Shown here piece by piece: positions 17,858 through 26,547 of a DNA stretch of 64,000 nucleotides. The notes beneath the pieces were generated by a model, which ran no database searches, had not been told where the DNA came from, and was given only the letters and a program-made list of their open reading frames with translations. Each line of letters starts with the position of its first letter. Position 1 is the stretch's first letter. Origin of the DNA: Legionella lytica (GTDB lineage Bacteria > Pseudomonadota > Gammaproteobacteria > Legionellales > Legionellaceae); assembly GCF_023921225.1 (NCBI RefSeq), contig NZ_CP071527.1, positions 754,001 to 818,000 of the forward strand, given 5' to 3'. A program made the translations under genes and the position numbers.

Positions 17858-18604
17858 ATGCACAGTCACAACGTCGTATTAATTACTGGGGGTACCGGTG
17901 ATATTGGTACTGCAATCGCAAAACAATTAAATGCATCCTCTAAGCATGTATTTGCCCTTGATCTTGCTACTAAAGAGCATGGAATAGCCTGGGAAGAGGA
18001 GTTGCGAGAGACAGGGTACCGAAATATAGCGTTTCGACATATGGATGTGAGTGATTATGATCAATGTGAGAAGGTCATCTATTCCATTATAAAAGAGTTC
18101 GGTGATGTTGATGTTTTAGTAAATAATGCGGGTATTACACGAGATGCGGTATTTACTAAAATGACAAAACAGCAATGGGATGAAGTATTGCGAGTTAACC
18201 TTGATGGAATGTTTAATGTAACCCGTCAGGTTGTCGAAAATATGAGAGAACACGAATCAGGACGAATCGTTAATGTTTCTTCCGTAAATGCACAAAAAGG
18301 CCAGTTTTCTCAGGCAAATTATGCGGCTTCTAAAGCAGGTATTTATGGATTTACCAAGAGTCTGGCACAAGAGTTAATGAGTAAAAATATTACTGTAAAC
18401 AGTATTTCTCCTGGTTATGTGGATACTCGTTTAATGAAGGGGATTCGCCCTGATATTTTGGAATCAATTATTGAGCAAATTCCGGCAAAGCGTTTAGCAC
18501 AACCTGAAGAAATTGCTTGGGTAGTTGATTTTTTAGTTAATGAGAAGAGCCGATACATTACAGGTGCAAATCTGAGTGTTAACGGTGGACTTCATATGTA
18601 TTAG
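17858..18604 (+). CDS. phaB: Acetoacetyl-CoA reductase (second copy)
   Basis: A 248-residue short-chain dehydrogenase of the same family: TGGTGDIGTAIAKQ, NNAGITRDAVF, VSSVNAQKGQFSQANYAASKAG, and the closing VNGGLHMY. It is clearly diverged from the first copy, mainly in the N-terminal half (ALDLATKEHG), so the duplication is old rather than recent. It may differ in cofactor preference or chain length. It is followed by phaR on the same strand, with only about 100 bases between the coding regions. Confidence 0.87.
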   Translation: MHSHNVVLITGGTGDIGTAIAKQLNASSKHVFALDLATKEHGIAWEEELRETGYRNIAFRHMDVSDYDQCEKVIYSIIKEFGDVDVLVNNAGITRDAVFTKMTKQQWDEVLRVNLDGMFNVTRQVVENMREHESGRIVNVSSVNAQKGQFSQANYAASKAGIYGFTKSLAQELMSKNITVNSISPGYVDTRLMKGIRPDILESIIEQIPAKRLAQPEEIAWVVDFLVNEKSRYITGANLSVNGGLHMY

Positions 18605-18709
18605 TTGGCATTCACGAGTTATCTGTTCTTCACAATACGACTTTTTGATAAGATGGAGTATTGGGCTGAGACAGATAACTCAGACTATATCAATATTCAT
18701 GAGAACGCT

Positions 18710-19108
18710 ATGACTCGATTAATAAAAAAATATAAAAATCGTCGCCTTTATGATACAGAAACCAGTCAATACATTACTCTTGAAGAGCTACAACGTTATG
18801 TCGTGGATGGGGTACAATTTACCGTTGAAGATTCAATGACAGGAAAAGATTTAACAAATACCATTTTGTTACAAATTATTGTCGAGATGGAGGCGGGAGC
18901 AAATCAATTTTTATCATCGGCAATTTTGCGACAGATCATTTCCTTAGCGAATCATCCGATGCATGCATCGCTAAAAAAAATGATGGAGCAGATGTTCGTG
19001 GCTATGGAAAAACCCCTGCAAACCAATCCTTATACTCAAGCTACTGAAAACTGGAATCAGCAAATGCAAACGATGATGCAGCAGTGGCAGTCTTTATTTA
19101 AATCGTAA
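18710..19108 (+). CDS. phaR: Polyhydroxyalkanoate synthesis repressor PhaR
   Basis: A 132-residue regulator. The N-terminal PHB/PHA accumulation DNA-binding domain reads IKKYKNRRLYDTETSQYITL then EELQRYVVDG, followed by the PhaR repeat region (TNTILLQIIVEMEAG) and a Met/Gln-rich tail (WNQQMQTMMQQWQSLF). PhaR binds PHB granules and phasin promoters, releasing the promoters when polymer accumulates. I choose the ATG at 18710, where family homology starts; the frame is open back to 18605 but the extension is unlike the family. The phasin genes just downstream are its natural targets. Confidence 0.92.
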   Translation: MTRLIKKYKNRRLYDTETSQYITLEELQRYVVDGVQFTVEDSMTGKDLTNTILLQIIVEMEAGANQFLSSAILRQIISLANHPMHASLKKMMEQMFVAMEKPLQTNPYTQATENWNQQMQTMMQQWQSLFKS

Positions 19109-19291
19109 CACGATTCATTAATTACTCCCCTTAAGTTAAGGTTTATGCTTATAAATTATAGGTTGGTCTTATAGCCCAACAAGATCTCGAGCCACGCAGG
19201 TGCTTCAGGTTGAGCGATCGGTTCAACCTACGGTGGCTCTATATGGGGCGCCGAATTATGCTGCACTGCAAAAAAATAATTTTTTAATGCA

Positions 19292-19321
19292 TTGACAAGA
19301 ATGTTCCCCATGTACTATTAT
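19292..19321 (+). promoter_or_regulatory. Promoter of phasin gene 1
   Basis: TTGACA at 19292-19297 and TATTAT at 19316-19321 with an 18-base spacer. The same arrangement and surrounding sequence recur before the second phasin gene (19789-19818), so the boxes are conserved between copies. Confidence 0.65.
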
Positions 19322-19357
19322 TAAATTGTGCGATGCAACATAATAGTGGAGAATATC

Positions 19358-19648
19358 ATGAATCAACCCAATTTTGAAAAATGGAGCGATCTGGCTAAGA
19401 AATTACAAGAGCCTTTCCAAGCCATCGCTGAATTAAATGTTAAAACATTGCAAGGTATTACTTATATTAAACCAGAAGAACTTGCTAGTATAAAAAAGCC
19501 TGAAGAATTATTAGAAAAGCAAATTAATTTGGCTGTGGAAAATGGTCATAAGGCTTTGGATTATATGCAAAAATCTTTTCAAATTGTTGAAAAGGCAATG
19601 TTAAGTCTGGTTGAAGAAGCTAAAAAAACCGGATCTGATAAGCATTAA
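19358..19648 (+). CDS. Phasin family protein 1
   Basis: A 96-residue phasin, a small amphipathic granule-coat protein of PHB inclusions. It reads MNQPNFEKWSDLAKKLQEPF, then a helical stretch with LNVKTLQGITYIKPEELASI and MQKSFQIVEKAMLSLVEEAK, as in phasin_2 domain proteins. The start at 19358 is set by GTGGAGAAT upstream; the frame is open back to 19328. Nearly the whole unit, including promoter and leader (tactattattaaattgtg), is repeated 500 bases downstream. The gene ends in its own terminator. Confidence 0.88.
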   Translation: MNQPNFEKWSDLAKKLQEPFQAIAELNVKTLQGITYIKPEELASIKKPEELLEKQINLAVENGHKALDYMQKSFQIVEKAMLSLVEEAKKTGSDKH

Positions 19649-19668
19649 TTATAAGTTTCTACCTACTT

Positions 19669-19697
19669 TAAAAAGCCGCTATTTAAGCGGTTTTTTT
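19669..19697 (+). terminator. Rho-independent terminator after phasin 1
   Basis: aaaagccgct and agcggttttttt form a GC stem around a short AT loop, followed by seven Ts. It separates the two phasin transcripts. Confidence 0.85.
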
Positions 19698-19788
19698 ATT
19701 TTTATCCAAAAACATACTTATCCTCAATTAAGTTTTTAGGACAAAACAATTATTTTGCTGCGGCGCACAAAAATAATTTGTTAATCTA

Positions 19789-19818
19789 TTGACAAAAAAA
19801 GAGATAATGTACTATTAT
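19789..19818 (+). promoter_or_regulatory. Promoter of phasin gene 2
   Basis: TTGACA at 19789-19794 and TATTAT at 19813-19818, again with an 18-base spacer, inside a duplicated leader shared with phasin 1. Confidence 0.65.
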
Positions 19819-19854
19819 TAAATTGTGCAATGCAGCATAATAGTGGAGGATACT

Positions 19855-20136
19855 ATGAACCAACCTAATTTTGAAAAATGGAGCGATGTGGCTAAGAAGT
19901 TACAAGAACCACTCCAAGCCATTGCTGGATTAAATATGAAAACAATGCAGGGCATTACCTACATGAAACCAGAAGAGCTTGCAAAAATTAAAAAGCCTGA
20001 AGAGCTATTAGAAAAGCAAATTAATTTGGCTGTTGAGAATGGTCATAAGGCACTGGAATACATGCAAAAATCTTTTCAAATTTATGAAAAAGCAATGTTA
20101 AGCCTACTTGATGAAGCTAAAAAATCAGCTTCATAA
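19855..20136 (+). CDS. Phasin family protein 2
   Basis: A 93-residue paralogue of the preceding phasin: MNQPNFEKWSDVAKKLQEPL, GITYMKPEELAKIKKPEELL, MQKSFQIYEKAMLSLLDEAK. The proteins differ at scattered positions and at the C-terminus. The start has GTGGAGGAT upstream. Tandem phasins allow the coat to be dosed or varied; the conserved promoters suggest both are under the same control, probably PhaR. Confidence 0.88.
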   Translation: MNQPNFEKWSDVAKKLQEPLQAIAGLNMKTMQGITYMKPEELAKIKKPEELLEKQINLAVENGHKALEYMQKSFQIYEKAMLSLLDEAKKSAS

Positions 20137-20149
20137 ATTAGAAAAAGAT

Positions 20150-20192
20150 GTAGCCTTGGTACCACCCTGCGTAATCAAGGCTACGGTTTTTT
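20150..20192 (+). terminator. Terminator after phasin 2, built from a dispersed palindrome
   Basis: gtagccttg (20150-20158) pairs with caaggctac (20176-20184), followed by ggtttttt. The arms resemble other palindromes in the window (13416, 53335), so a repeat appears to have been recruited as a terminator. Confidence 0.7.
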
Positions 20193-20202
20193 ATATGTAG
20201 AT

Positions 20203-21468
20203 CTACAATCCCCAATAAAGAATATCTTTTCTCAGCTCCGAATGAGCATAGACGCCAGGAACATCAATAAACACACCATTAGTAACTAGTTTGTCACTCA
20301 TTTTTTGTGCGCCAATTTGAATAAATTCTTCATGTGCTTGGCAAAGAACTATCGCGTCGCAATGTTCTAGTTCTTCTAAATCAATCCAATCCATATCTAT
20401 TTTTTCCTGAATGACTAAGGGGTCGCAGGCGAGGACATTAATACCCATGGATTTAAGATTATCGTATAAATTAATTGACAAGCTGTGACGGATATCATTT
20501 ACATTTGCTTTAAAGCTCATACCCAAAAGGGCAATTTTGGCATTGGATATCACTACTTTCTGTTTAATCAGCAGCGTGGTTAATTTATTAATTATAAAAT
20601 AATAAAATTGTTGGTTTGTTTGATAGGCACAGCTTATTAAATTATGGATGCAATCAGAGGTGCTGGCTTGGTAAATTAAGTAATATGGGTCTTCGGGAAT
20701 GCAATGTCCTCCAACTAAACCTGGAGTATATGGGTGGAAATTAGATTTTGTTTTTGCAGCATCTAAGACATCGTGAAATGGGATTTTCAGTTTATCCATT
20801 ATCTGAGCAAATTCATTCATCAGGGAAATATTAACGCTACGTTGAATGTTTTCCAGAAGTTTACTTGATTCAGCTACCTCAAGACTTGATGCGCTATGCA
20901 CTTTTATTCCGGGAATTAATTGGTACAACTGTTCTACTTTTTTTAATGCGTGTTCGTTTTGTCCTGAGATAACCCGGACTGAGGTATTGAGTTGAGTCAA
21001 ATGCTCATCTCCTGGAACGATGCGCTCAGAAGCATAGCCAACAAAGAAATCAGTACCACTTGTTAATCCACTGCGTTTATTAAGAATAGGGATTAACAAT
21101 TCACGAGTTGCTCCGGGGAATACGGTTGATTCCAAAATAACGAGATCTCCTTTTTTTAAAACCGAAGCCACAAGTTTTGATGCAGCTTTTAAAGGGCGAA
21201 GATCGGGTATTTTGTGGGAGTTTATGGGGGTTGGCACAGAGATTAAATAATAGTTTGCTTCTTTTAATTGTTCAGGGTCATGGGTGAACTTAATATTTTG
21301 GGTATAGACTGTTGTAATTTCCATATTTTGGTCAACACCAGAAGCAAGTTCGTTAATTCGTTGTTCATTGATATCAAAAGCAATGACTTTGATTCCTGCA
21401 TTGGAGAGGGTAAGTGCGCTATGTAACCCAACATAACCAACCCCTATTATTGCAACGATTTGCGTCAT
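20203..21468 (-). CDS. Nucleotide sugar dehydrogenase (UDP-glucose/GDP-mannose dehydrogenase family)
   Basis: A 421-residue cytosolic NAD-dependent enzyme that oxidises C6 of a nucleotide sugar to the uronic acid. It has the N-terminal Rossmann motif IIGVGYVGLHSAL, the SVPTP loop, and the catalytic Cys in GGHCIPEDPYYL (near residue 250), which resembles the WbpA/TviB branch acting on UDP-N-acetyl sugars more than plain UDP-glucose dehydrogenase. It is the last gene of a four-gene minus-strand operon with two epimerases and an MBL-Rieske protein. The exact substrate is inferred. Confidence 0.88.
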   Translation of the reverse strand: MTQIVAIIGVGYVGLHSALTLSNAGIKVIAFDINEQRINELASGVDQNMEITTVYTQNIKFTHDPEQLKEANYYLISVPTPINSHKIPDLRPLKAASKLVASVLKKGDLVILESTVFPGATRELLIPILNKRSGLTSGTDFFVGYASERIVPGDEHLTQLNTSVRVISGQNEHALKKVEQLYQLIPGIKVHSASSLEVAESSKLLENIQRSVNISLMNEFAQIMDKLKIPFHDVLDAAKTKSNFHPYTPGLVGGHCIPEDPYYLIYQASTSDCIHNLISCAYQTNQQFYYFIINKLTTLLIKQKVVISNAKIALLGMSFKANVNDIRHSLSINLYDNLKSMGINVLACDPLVIQEKIDMDWIDLEELEHCDAIVLCQAHEEFIQIGAQKMSDKLVTNGVFIDVPGVYAHSELRKDILYWGL

Positions 21469-21565
21469 AATATCCCTTTGGTATGCAGTTCGTCTTATAG
21501 GAAGTATAGATTATATTTTGCATATTCTGGGTATTTAATGGTGTAAATTAGCAAATCGGTTACGG

Positions 21566-22480
21566 TTATTGCTTTAAGAAAAAATCGATGGTTTCTTGCA
21601 ATCCAGTAGAGAAATCATATGTTGTTGTAAAACCTAGGGCTCGCATTTTCTCTACGCTGCCGACAGAATGCATAATATCGTAAGAGCGTTTAGGATGATG
21701 TATATGATTTATATTTTTCCCCATAAGTTTCGCAATTTCAAACGCCAATTGATTGATGCTAATTCCGCTACCAGTACATATATTAACAACATCGCCATCG
21801 GTAGTTACTTTGTTCATTGCATTGACTAAGGCGTGGACTACATCTTTCACAAAAATAAAATCTCTAGTTTGATTCCCATCACCAAAAACTATCGCGGGGA
21901 TGTTGCTTTTGAGCGCATTAATAAACTTAGTGATTACTCCTGAGTAGGGTGATTGTGGTACTTGTCTTGGGCCATATAAATTAAAGAGGCGTAAACCCAA
22001 GGTTGGTAATTGATAATTTTTTCCTAAAGCATAAGCATTTAACTCAACTGCTAATTTGTCACAACCATAGGAGGAAAGTGGTTTAGCTAATTGGTTTTCT
22101 TGAAGTGGAAGCTTTAGGGGCTCACCATAAACAGCACAAGAAGAAGTATAAACCACGGGGATTTTTCCTGCCTCAATGGCTAATTTAAAAACAACTAAAC
22201 TTCCTTGCATGTTTGTCGCATGAAAGTGAAACCAATCCTCCATAGTCATAATTACCGATGGAATGCCAATTAAATGGAAACAGCCGTCAATATTTTGGAA
22301 ATAAGGACGAACGAGCTCTACATTAAGTATGTTGGTTTTAATCGTTCTCGCTTGTGGGTGTTCATAAGTTCCGGTAGAGAAGTCGTCGATGACCGTAACT
22401 TCATGCCCTGCGTCAATTAAATAATCAACCAAATGTGATCCTAAGAAACCAGAACCGCCTGTGACTAAATAACTTCCCAT
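21566..22480 (-). CDS. NAD-dependent sugar epimerase/dehydratase
   Basis: A 304-residue extended short-chain dehydrogenase: GGSGFLGSHLVDYL at the N-terminus, SSCAVYGEP and catalytic YGCDK (Tyr-X3-Lys) near residue 145, and RLFNLYGPRQ, typical of UDP-glucose/UDP-GlcNAc 4-epimerases. It lies about 100 bases after the MBL-Rieske gene and 97 before the dehydrogenase on the same strand. Together these predict an epimerised uronic or amino sugar made for a surface glycan. Which reaction comes first cannot be decided. Confidence 0.85.
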   Translation of the reverse strand: MGSYLVTGGSGFLGSHLVDYLIDAGHEVTVIDDFSTGTYEHPQARTIKTNILNVELVRPYFQNIDGCFHLIGIPSVIMTMEDWFHFHATNMQGSLVVFKLAIEAGKIPVVYTSSCAVYGEPLKLPLQENQLAKPLSSYGCDKLAVELNAYALGKNYQLPTLGLRLFNLYGPRQVPQSPYSGVITKFINALKSNIPAIVFGDGNQTRDFIFVKDVVHALVNAMNKVTTDGDVVNICTGSGISINQLAFEIAKLMGKNINHIHHPKRSYDIMHSVGSVEKMRALGFTTTYDFSTGLQETIDFFLKQ

Positions 22481-22585
22481 TGTTGGTGTCCTTTGAGATA
22501 GATCTATATTGGGAGTATAGCCTAAATAAAATGCTTGTTTTTTAAATAAAAAATATAGTTTATTAGGCTTAACGAGAAGAATTTT

Positions 22586-24166
22586 CTATTTTTTTTCTGT
22601 ATTCTCATCCAGACAAATCGCCTCAATACTCGTTAGATTGGTGATGCATTTACCCCCATCTTTCAAGTCATAATGCCAACGATGTCTTGGACAGACTAAG
22701 CAGCCATTTTCAATCCAGCCTTGTGATAAATCGGCTCCCTGATGTTTGCAATATCTTAAAATAGAATACTGTTTCCCTTCATAATGAACGATGATGCGTT
22801 CGCGACGCTCTAAATACGATTTCATTAGTTCACATAGCCTACCGATGCTGCTTGCATCTAAAGTAATAAATCCATGAATAAGCGTACTATACAAATCGGG
22901 TTTGCGAGACAGTTTTACTCTAAAGGTTAAAGCAAAATCAGGCCAGTTGATTTCTTTTTGTAATACCTTATGCACTTGCCAGGCAGGGGCCTCAATTAGG
23001 TAATAATGATGGGTATCGAGGATAGTTTTGACCGTGGTTACGGTTTTTTCCTTAAAATTAACTTGATACATCAAGTCATAATCTTGAATTTTCCAATAAA
23101 GAGGAACCGTTACTTCTTCATGGACTAATTTTAAGCATTTAACTTTTTCCTCTAAGTCCTTTTGCAAAGCCAAAAAAACTTGTTGTGGATTTATCTTATT
23201 ATTTTCCAGCTCACGTTTATAAAAATAATCAGTATAGTCATTCGCATAGGATTGCACGGTGTGATAAAACTCAGCATCGTTAAGTCGATTAGGCGCTAAA
23301 TGAAGCCATTGAGATGCAACCACATCTAAAGCATCTCCTGGCATCAGCTCTGGCCATTTTGTATTTGAATCGTTGCAACGCTTATTTAAATACTCAATGA
23401 GTTCGGGTGCTCTGGGGAAAATATTAATTGGCTCAAAATTTTTATGGATGAGCATCGGATCTAAAAAGCAGGGGGGGCCTGCGGAAGGAAAATAAAACGT
23501 AGGTTTTACTGTTTCAATTGCTCGTGCCGTCAGTTCAAATTTCACTGTTTTTTTGCTTAAGGAAATTTTTTCATAAGTAAGTAGATCATAGTCATAACAG
23601 GTAGGATGCCAGATGGCTCCGGAAAATTGAGCTGCGAATACATCTATTGGTCCGTATTCTTTGGTTATGGCTTCTAAGCGCTCGTTAATCTTACAATCAT
23701 TAATATTGAGAAATGTTTTCGCATTGGCTTTGATGAGGACACCTGAGTCGCATTCAAGCTCTGAATCAATAACAAACATGTTGAGGCTGGAACCATCTTG
23801 AAAGACTAGGCTTTCCTTATCTTTTAATTCAAGGATTTGTTTACACTGATAATCCATTTGCATTAAGTCATCTTTGACTATGGGATGCTGAAATTCGGCC
23901 AAAATAAAGGAGAAATCTCTATTTTCTAGTGAGTTTAAAAAAGCAGGATCAAAATGGTCCTTGTGCTCATGGCTGATGTAGATGTATTTTTCTTTTTTGC
24001 TTTTGTTAAATAAATCAATAATATAATGAGCCATATGATGGTTTCTTGGATATTGAAACCAGGAGGAGTCAAACGCCCCAAAGGGGGACAACCAAGGATC
24101 TAAAACGATAATGGTTGACGTGGTTTCTACACAAAAGCCCGCATGCCCTAAGTAAGTAATTATCAT
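22586..24166 (-). CDS. Metallo-beta-lactamase fold protein with C-terminal Rieske domain
   Basis: A 526-residue fusion. Residues 1-260 are an UlaG-like metallo-beta-lactamase fold, starting ITYLGHAGFCVET and carrying the metal motif HEHKDH at 66-71. The middle (about 270-440) has no motif I recognise. The C-terminus holds a Rieske [2Fe-2S] site: CKH at 473-475 and CPRH at 492-495. A Rieske centre plus an MBL-type fold is the combination found in CMP-Neu5Ac hydroxylase, but there the Rieske domain is N-terminal; here the order is reversed. I infer an iron-dependent oxidation of a sugar nucleotide or lipid-linked sugar. The start overlaps the previous gene's stop by 4 bases, so the two are coupled. 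Confidence 0.85.
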   Translation of the reverse strand: MIITYLGHAGFCVETTSTIIVLDPWLSPFGAFDSSWFQYPRNHHMAHYIIDLFNKSKKEKYIYISHEHKDHFDPAFLNSLENRDFSFILAEFQHPIVKDDLMQMDYQCKQILELKDKESLVFQDGSSLNMFVIDSELECDSGVLIKANAKTFLNINDCKINERLEAITKEYGPIDVFAAQFSGAIWHPTCYDYDLLTYEKISLSKKTVKFELTARAIETVKPTFYFPSAGPPCFLDPMLIHKNFEPINIFPRAPELIEYLNKRCNDSNTKWPELMPGDALDVVASQWLHLAPNRLNDAEFYHTVQSYANDYTDYFYKRELENNKINPQQVFLALQKDLEEKVKCLKLVHEEVTVPLYWKIQDYDLMYQVNFKEKTVTTVKTILDTHHYYLIEAPAWQVHKVLQKEINWPDFALTFRVKLSRKPDLYSTLIHGFITLDASSIGRLCELMKSYLERRERIIVHYEGKQYSILRYCKHQGADLSQGWIENGCLVCPRHRWHYDLKDGGKCITNLTSIEAICLDENTEKK

Positions 24167-25137
24167 TTTATACCTATTTGTTTAAAGTAGGCTGCAATAT
24201 CCGCAATGGTTGTGTCTATATTCCATTTATAAGTATAGTGGGTCAGGTTCAATAATTTGCTGATGTCTGGTTTGCGATCAGCGATGTAGATAAAGTCATT
24301 ATGATAAACCTCACTAAAAGGAATATGAGTAATCGGTGATTTGCTTTCGCAAATTTTTTTTATTTTTTTTGCTAAGGAATTAATGCTGATGTCTTCATTG
24401 AAACCAACATTCACGATTTCTCCAACAGATGCTGGATTATTGGCGAGTAGATTAATTAAATTAACGGAATCTTCCACATTGCAGAAGGATCTTTTTTGCG
24501 TTCCATCACCAAAGACGGTAATGGGTTCATTACTCAGTGCTTGTTTAATTAATCGTGGTACTACCATGCCATAGCGCGATAATTGATTGCGCCCAACGGT
24601 ATTAAATAATCGTAGAATAATAGTTGGAATTTGATGTTTGTGCCAAAATGCTAAGGCGATGGATTCATCACTGAGTTTGCTAATTACATAAGAAGCATGA
24701 CTGGTGATGCTGCTTTCAATAATTAACGGGGTATGCTCGCTCATGGTTTTATGCTGATTCCCATAGACTTCGGAGCTGGATGCGATGATCACTAAGGGGG
24801 GGCTCTCTAGAGAAAGAATGGTTTCCATAAGTTTTAGGGTAGCAAAAATATTGCATTTTAAGGTTTCAACCGGGTGATTTAAAACATGAAACATGCCAAC
24901 AACGGCAGCCATATGATAGATTCTATCAACACCAACAAGTACTTGGGCAAGCCCCTTCCATTTGAGCAAGTCTTTTTTGTAGAAGGTAAAGCCTGGTTTT
25001 TGTTGTAAGGCTTTGATGTTTTCGATCCTACCGGTTGATAAATTATCAACAACAATGACTTCATCACCTTTTTGCACATGATATTTTGCTAAATTCGAAC
25101 CTATAAATCCCGCACCGCCAGTTATTAGAACACGCAT
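24163..25137 (-). CDS. NAD-dependent sugar epimerase/dehydratase, first gene of sugar operon
   Basis: A 324-residue extended SDR: MRVLITGGAGFIGSNLAKYH, DNLSTGRIENI, ASSSEVYGN, YVISK (catalytic Tyr and Lys) and LRLFNTVGRNQ. The motif set fits UDP-sugar 4-epimerases or dTDP-glucose dehydratases. GGAG lies 6 bases before the ATG at 25137, which I prefer to the TTG at 25149 or the ATG at 25140. It leads a minus-strand operon with coupled stop-start overlap (ATGA) to the MBL-Rieske gene. It is divergent from lptF across a 330-base gap. Confidence 0.86.
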   Translation of the reverse strand: MRVLITGGAGFIGSNLAKYHVQKGDEVIVVDNLSTGRIENIKALQQKPGFTFYKKDLLKWKGLAQVLVGVDRIYHMAAVVGMFHVLNHPVETLKCNIFATLKLMETILSLESPPLVIIASSSEVYGNQHKTMSEHTPLIIESSITSHASYVISKLSDESIALAFWHKHQIPTIILRLFNTVGRNQLSRYGMVVPRLIKQALSNEPITVFGDGTQKRSFCNVEDSVNLINLLANNPASVGEIVNVGFNEDISINSLAKKIKKICESKSPITHIPFSEVYHNDFIYIADRKPDISKLLNLTHYTYKWNIDTTIADIAAYFKQIGIK

Positions 25138-25467
25138 CATGGTCTCCAACGCTTTTTATCCTTTTTATTGAGCCTCGAATTCCGCAGAATTTCGGTGAAG
25201 ATGTTTTTTTCTTTGCCGCGTTTTTAAATAAGCTTCTTAAATTATAGTCGAAGGTTTTTTAAAATTAGTAGCATAAAATTGTTAGAGTCGTAGCCCGTAT
25301 TTGCGCAGCGTAATATGGGCTACGCGCTAGCTTCATTATTCGGCCCTCACCCCCAAGACAAGAAAAAACTTTTTTAGTTGCGGACTAGAGGTTACAATGT
25401 ATCTTTTATCAGGGAAGGTGTTTCTCTTTACTAAGGGCTGTTTATATCCTCGATACAGGGGCATTGA
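25138..25467. other. Divergent intergenic region, sugar operon and lptF
   Basis: The gap must hold both promoters, but I see no convincing -35/-10 pair for either. It contains the inverted repeat at 25289-25324 and AT-rich sequence. No coding potential. Confidence 0.4.
25289..25324. repeat. Inverted repeat, AGCCCGTATT type
   Basis: cgtagcccgtatt (25289-25301) pairs with aatatgggctacg (25312-25324) with one mismatch. Copies of the same core occur at 35159-35198, 56382-56422 and, degraded, near 41433-41466. Confidence 0.75.
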
Positions 25468-26547
25468 GTGATCATTTTTCGTTATTTAGCTAAAGAAGTG
25501 TTTGTCACTTTGATTGCGCTAACATCTATACTCGTTTTAATTTTTTTGAGTAATCAATTAATTCAATATTTAAATCGGGCTGCTTCTGGAAGCATTCCCG
25601 GGGTTATTATTATGAAATTAATGATGCTTGAATTACCAACTTTGTTAAGCTTGTTGGTTCCTTTAGGCTTTTATATTGCCATGCTTGTCGCTTATGGACG
25701 TTTGTATGCCGAGAGTGAAATGACCGTATTAAGAGCCTGTGGTTATGGCTCAGGCCAATTACTAAAACACAGCTTTATTATGGCATCATTCGTTGCGGTT
25801 ATTGTCGCTGCGGTGATGATCTGGGCTAGTCCATACATCTATATTGAGCGAGCTAAATTACTCCGTACTACTGGTATTCAAACTTTAGTCCAAACAATTA
25901 TGCCGGGACGATTCCATGCGATTAATGATGGGCAGCAGGTTTTTTATGTGCAATCAATGAGTCGCGATCATACAAAGGCGGAACAAGTCTTCTTGGCAAA
26001 ACGCAGCACTGAAAAGGAGAAGACTCGTTGGGATGTCTTATGGGCTGATAAGGCTTATGCAGAAACTGACGCAAAAACCGGGGAAGACTATATTATCTTG
26101 CAAGATGGTAAGGAGTATCAAGGAACCCCTGGGCATGCTAATTATCAAATTGCTGAGTTTGGTGAATATAAGGCACGTTTACCGCACCCTATTGTCAAAA
26201 TAAGCGATGATTTGCGTACCTTCAGTACCGCAAGTTTATGGCCATTAAATAACGTTGATCGAGGTAAGGCTGCGGAGTTGCAATGGCGTTTATCCGTCCC
26301 TTTAATGGTACTCACGCTTACCCTAGTTGCGGTGCCCTTGAGTCGTATTAATCCACGTTCAGGTAAATATGCTAAATTATTTCCGGCAATTCTTATTTAC
26401 ATTCTCTATGCCAACTTGATGTTCATTGGGCGTAATGCCGTAGTTTCTGGAGCGATCCCTCAATGGATAGGCTTATGGTGGATACATCTTCTCGTAGCGG
26501 CTCTGGGATTATTCCTAATCTGGCGTAATCAGGTGAAATTAGCATGA
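25468..26547 (+). CDS. lptF: LPS export ABC transporter permease LptF
   Basis: A 359-residue inner-membrane protein of the LptB2FG transporter that lifts lipopolysaccharide out of the inner membrane into the LptC-A-D bridge. It starts IIFRYLAKEVFVTLIALTSI, has six predicted helices (three at each end) around a large periplasmic domain, and the loop after helix 2 (YAESEMTVLRACGYG) contacts LptB. The GTG at 25468 is preceded by aggggc. Its stop overlaps the lptG start by 4 bases. lptB, lptC and lptA are not in the window. Confidence 0.93.
   Translation: MIIFRYLAKEVFVTLIALTSILVLIFLSNQLIQYLNRAASGSIPGVIIMKLMMLELPTLLSLLVPLGFYIAMLVAYGRLYAESEMTVLRACGYGSGQLLKHSFIMASFVAVIVAAVMIWASPYIYIERAKLLRTTGIQTLVQTIMPGRFHAINDGQQVFYVQSMSRDHTKAEQVFLAKRSTEKEKTRWDVLWADKAYAETDAKTGEDYIILQDGKEYQGTPGHANYQIAEFGEYKARLPHPIVKISDDLRTFSTASLWPLNNVDRGKAAELQWRLSVPLMVLTLTLVAVPLSRINPRSGKYAKLFPAILIYILYANLMFIGRNAVVSGAIPQWIGLWWIHLLVAALGLFLIWRNQVKLA

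Noticed and set aside
22586..24166. Calling the MBL-Rieske protein a CMP-Neu5Ac hydroxylase
   Set aside because: Domain order is reversed and the adjacent genes are UDP-sugar-type enzymes rather than sialic acid genes, so only the domain types can be stated.
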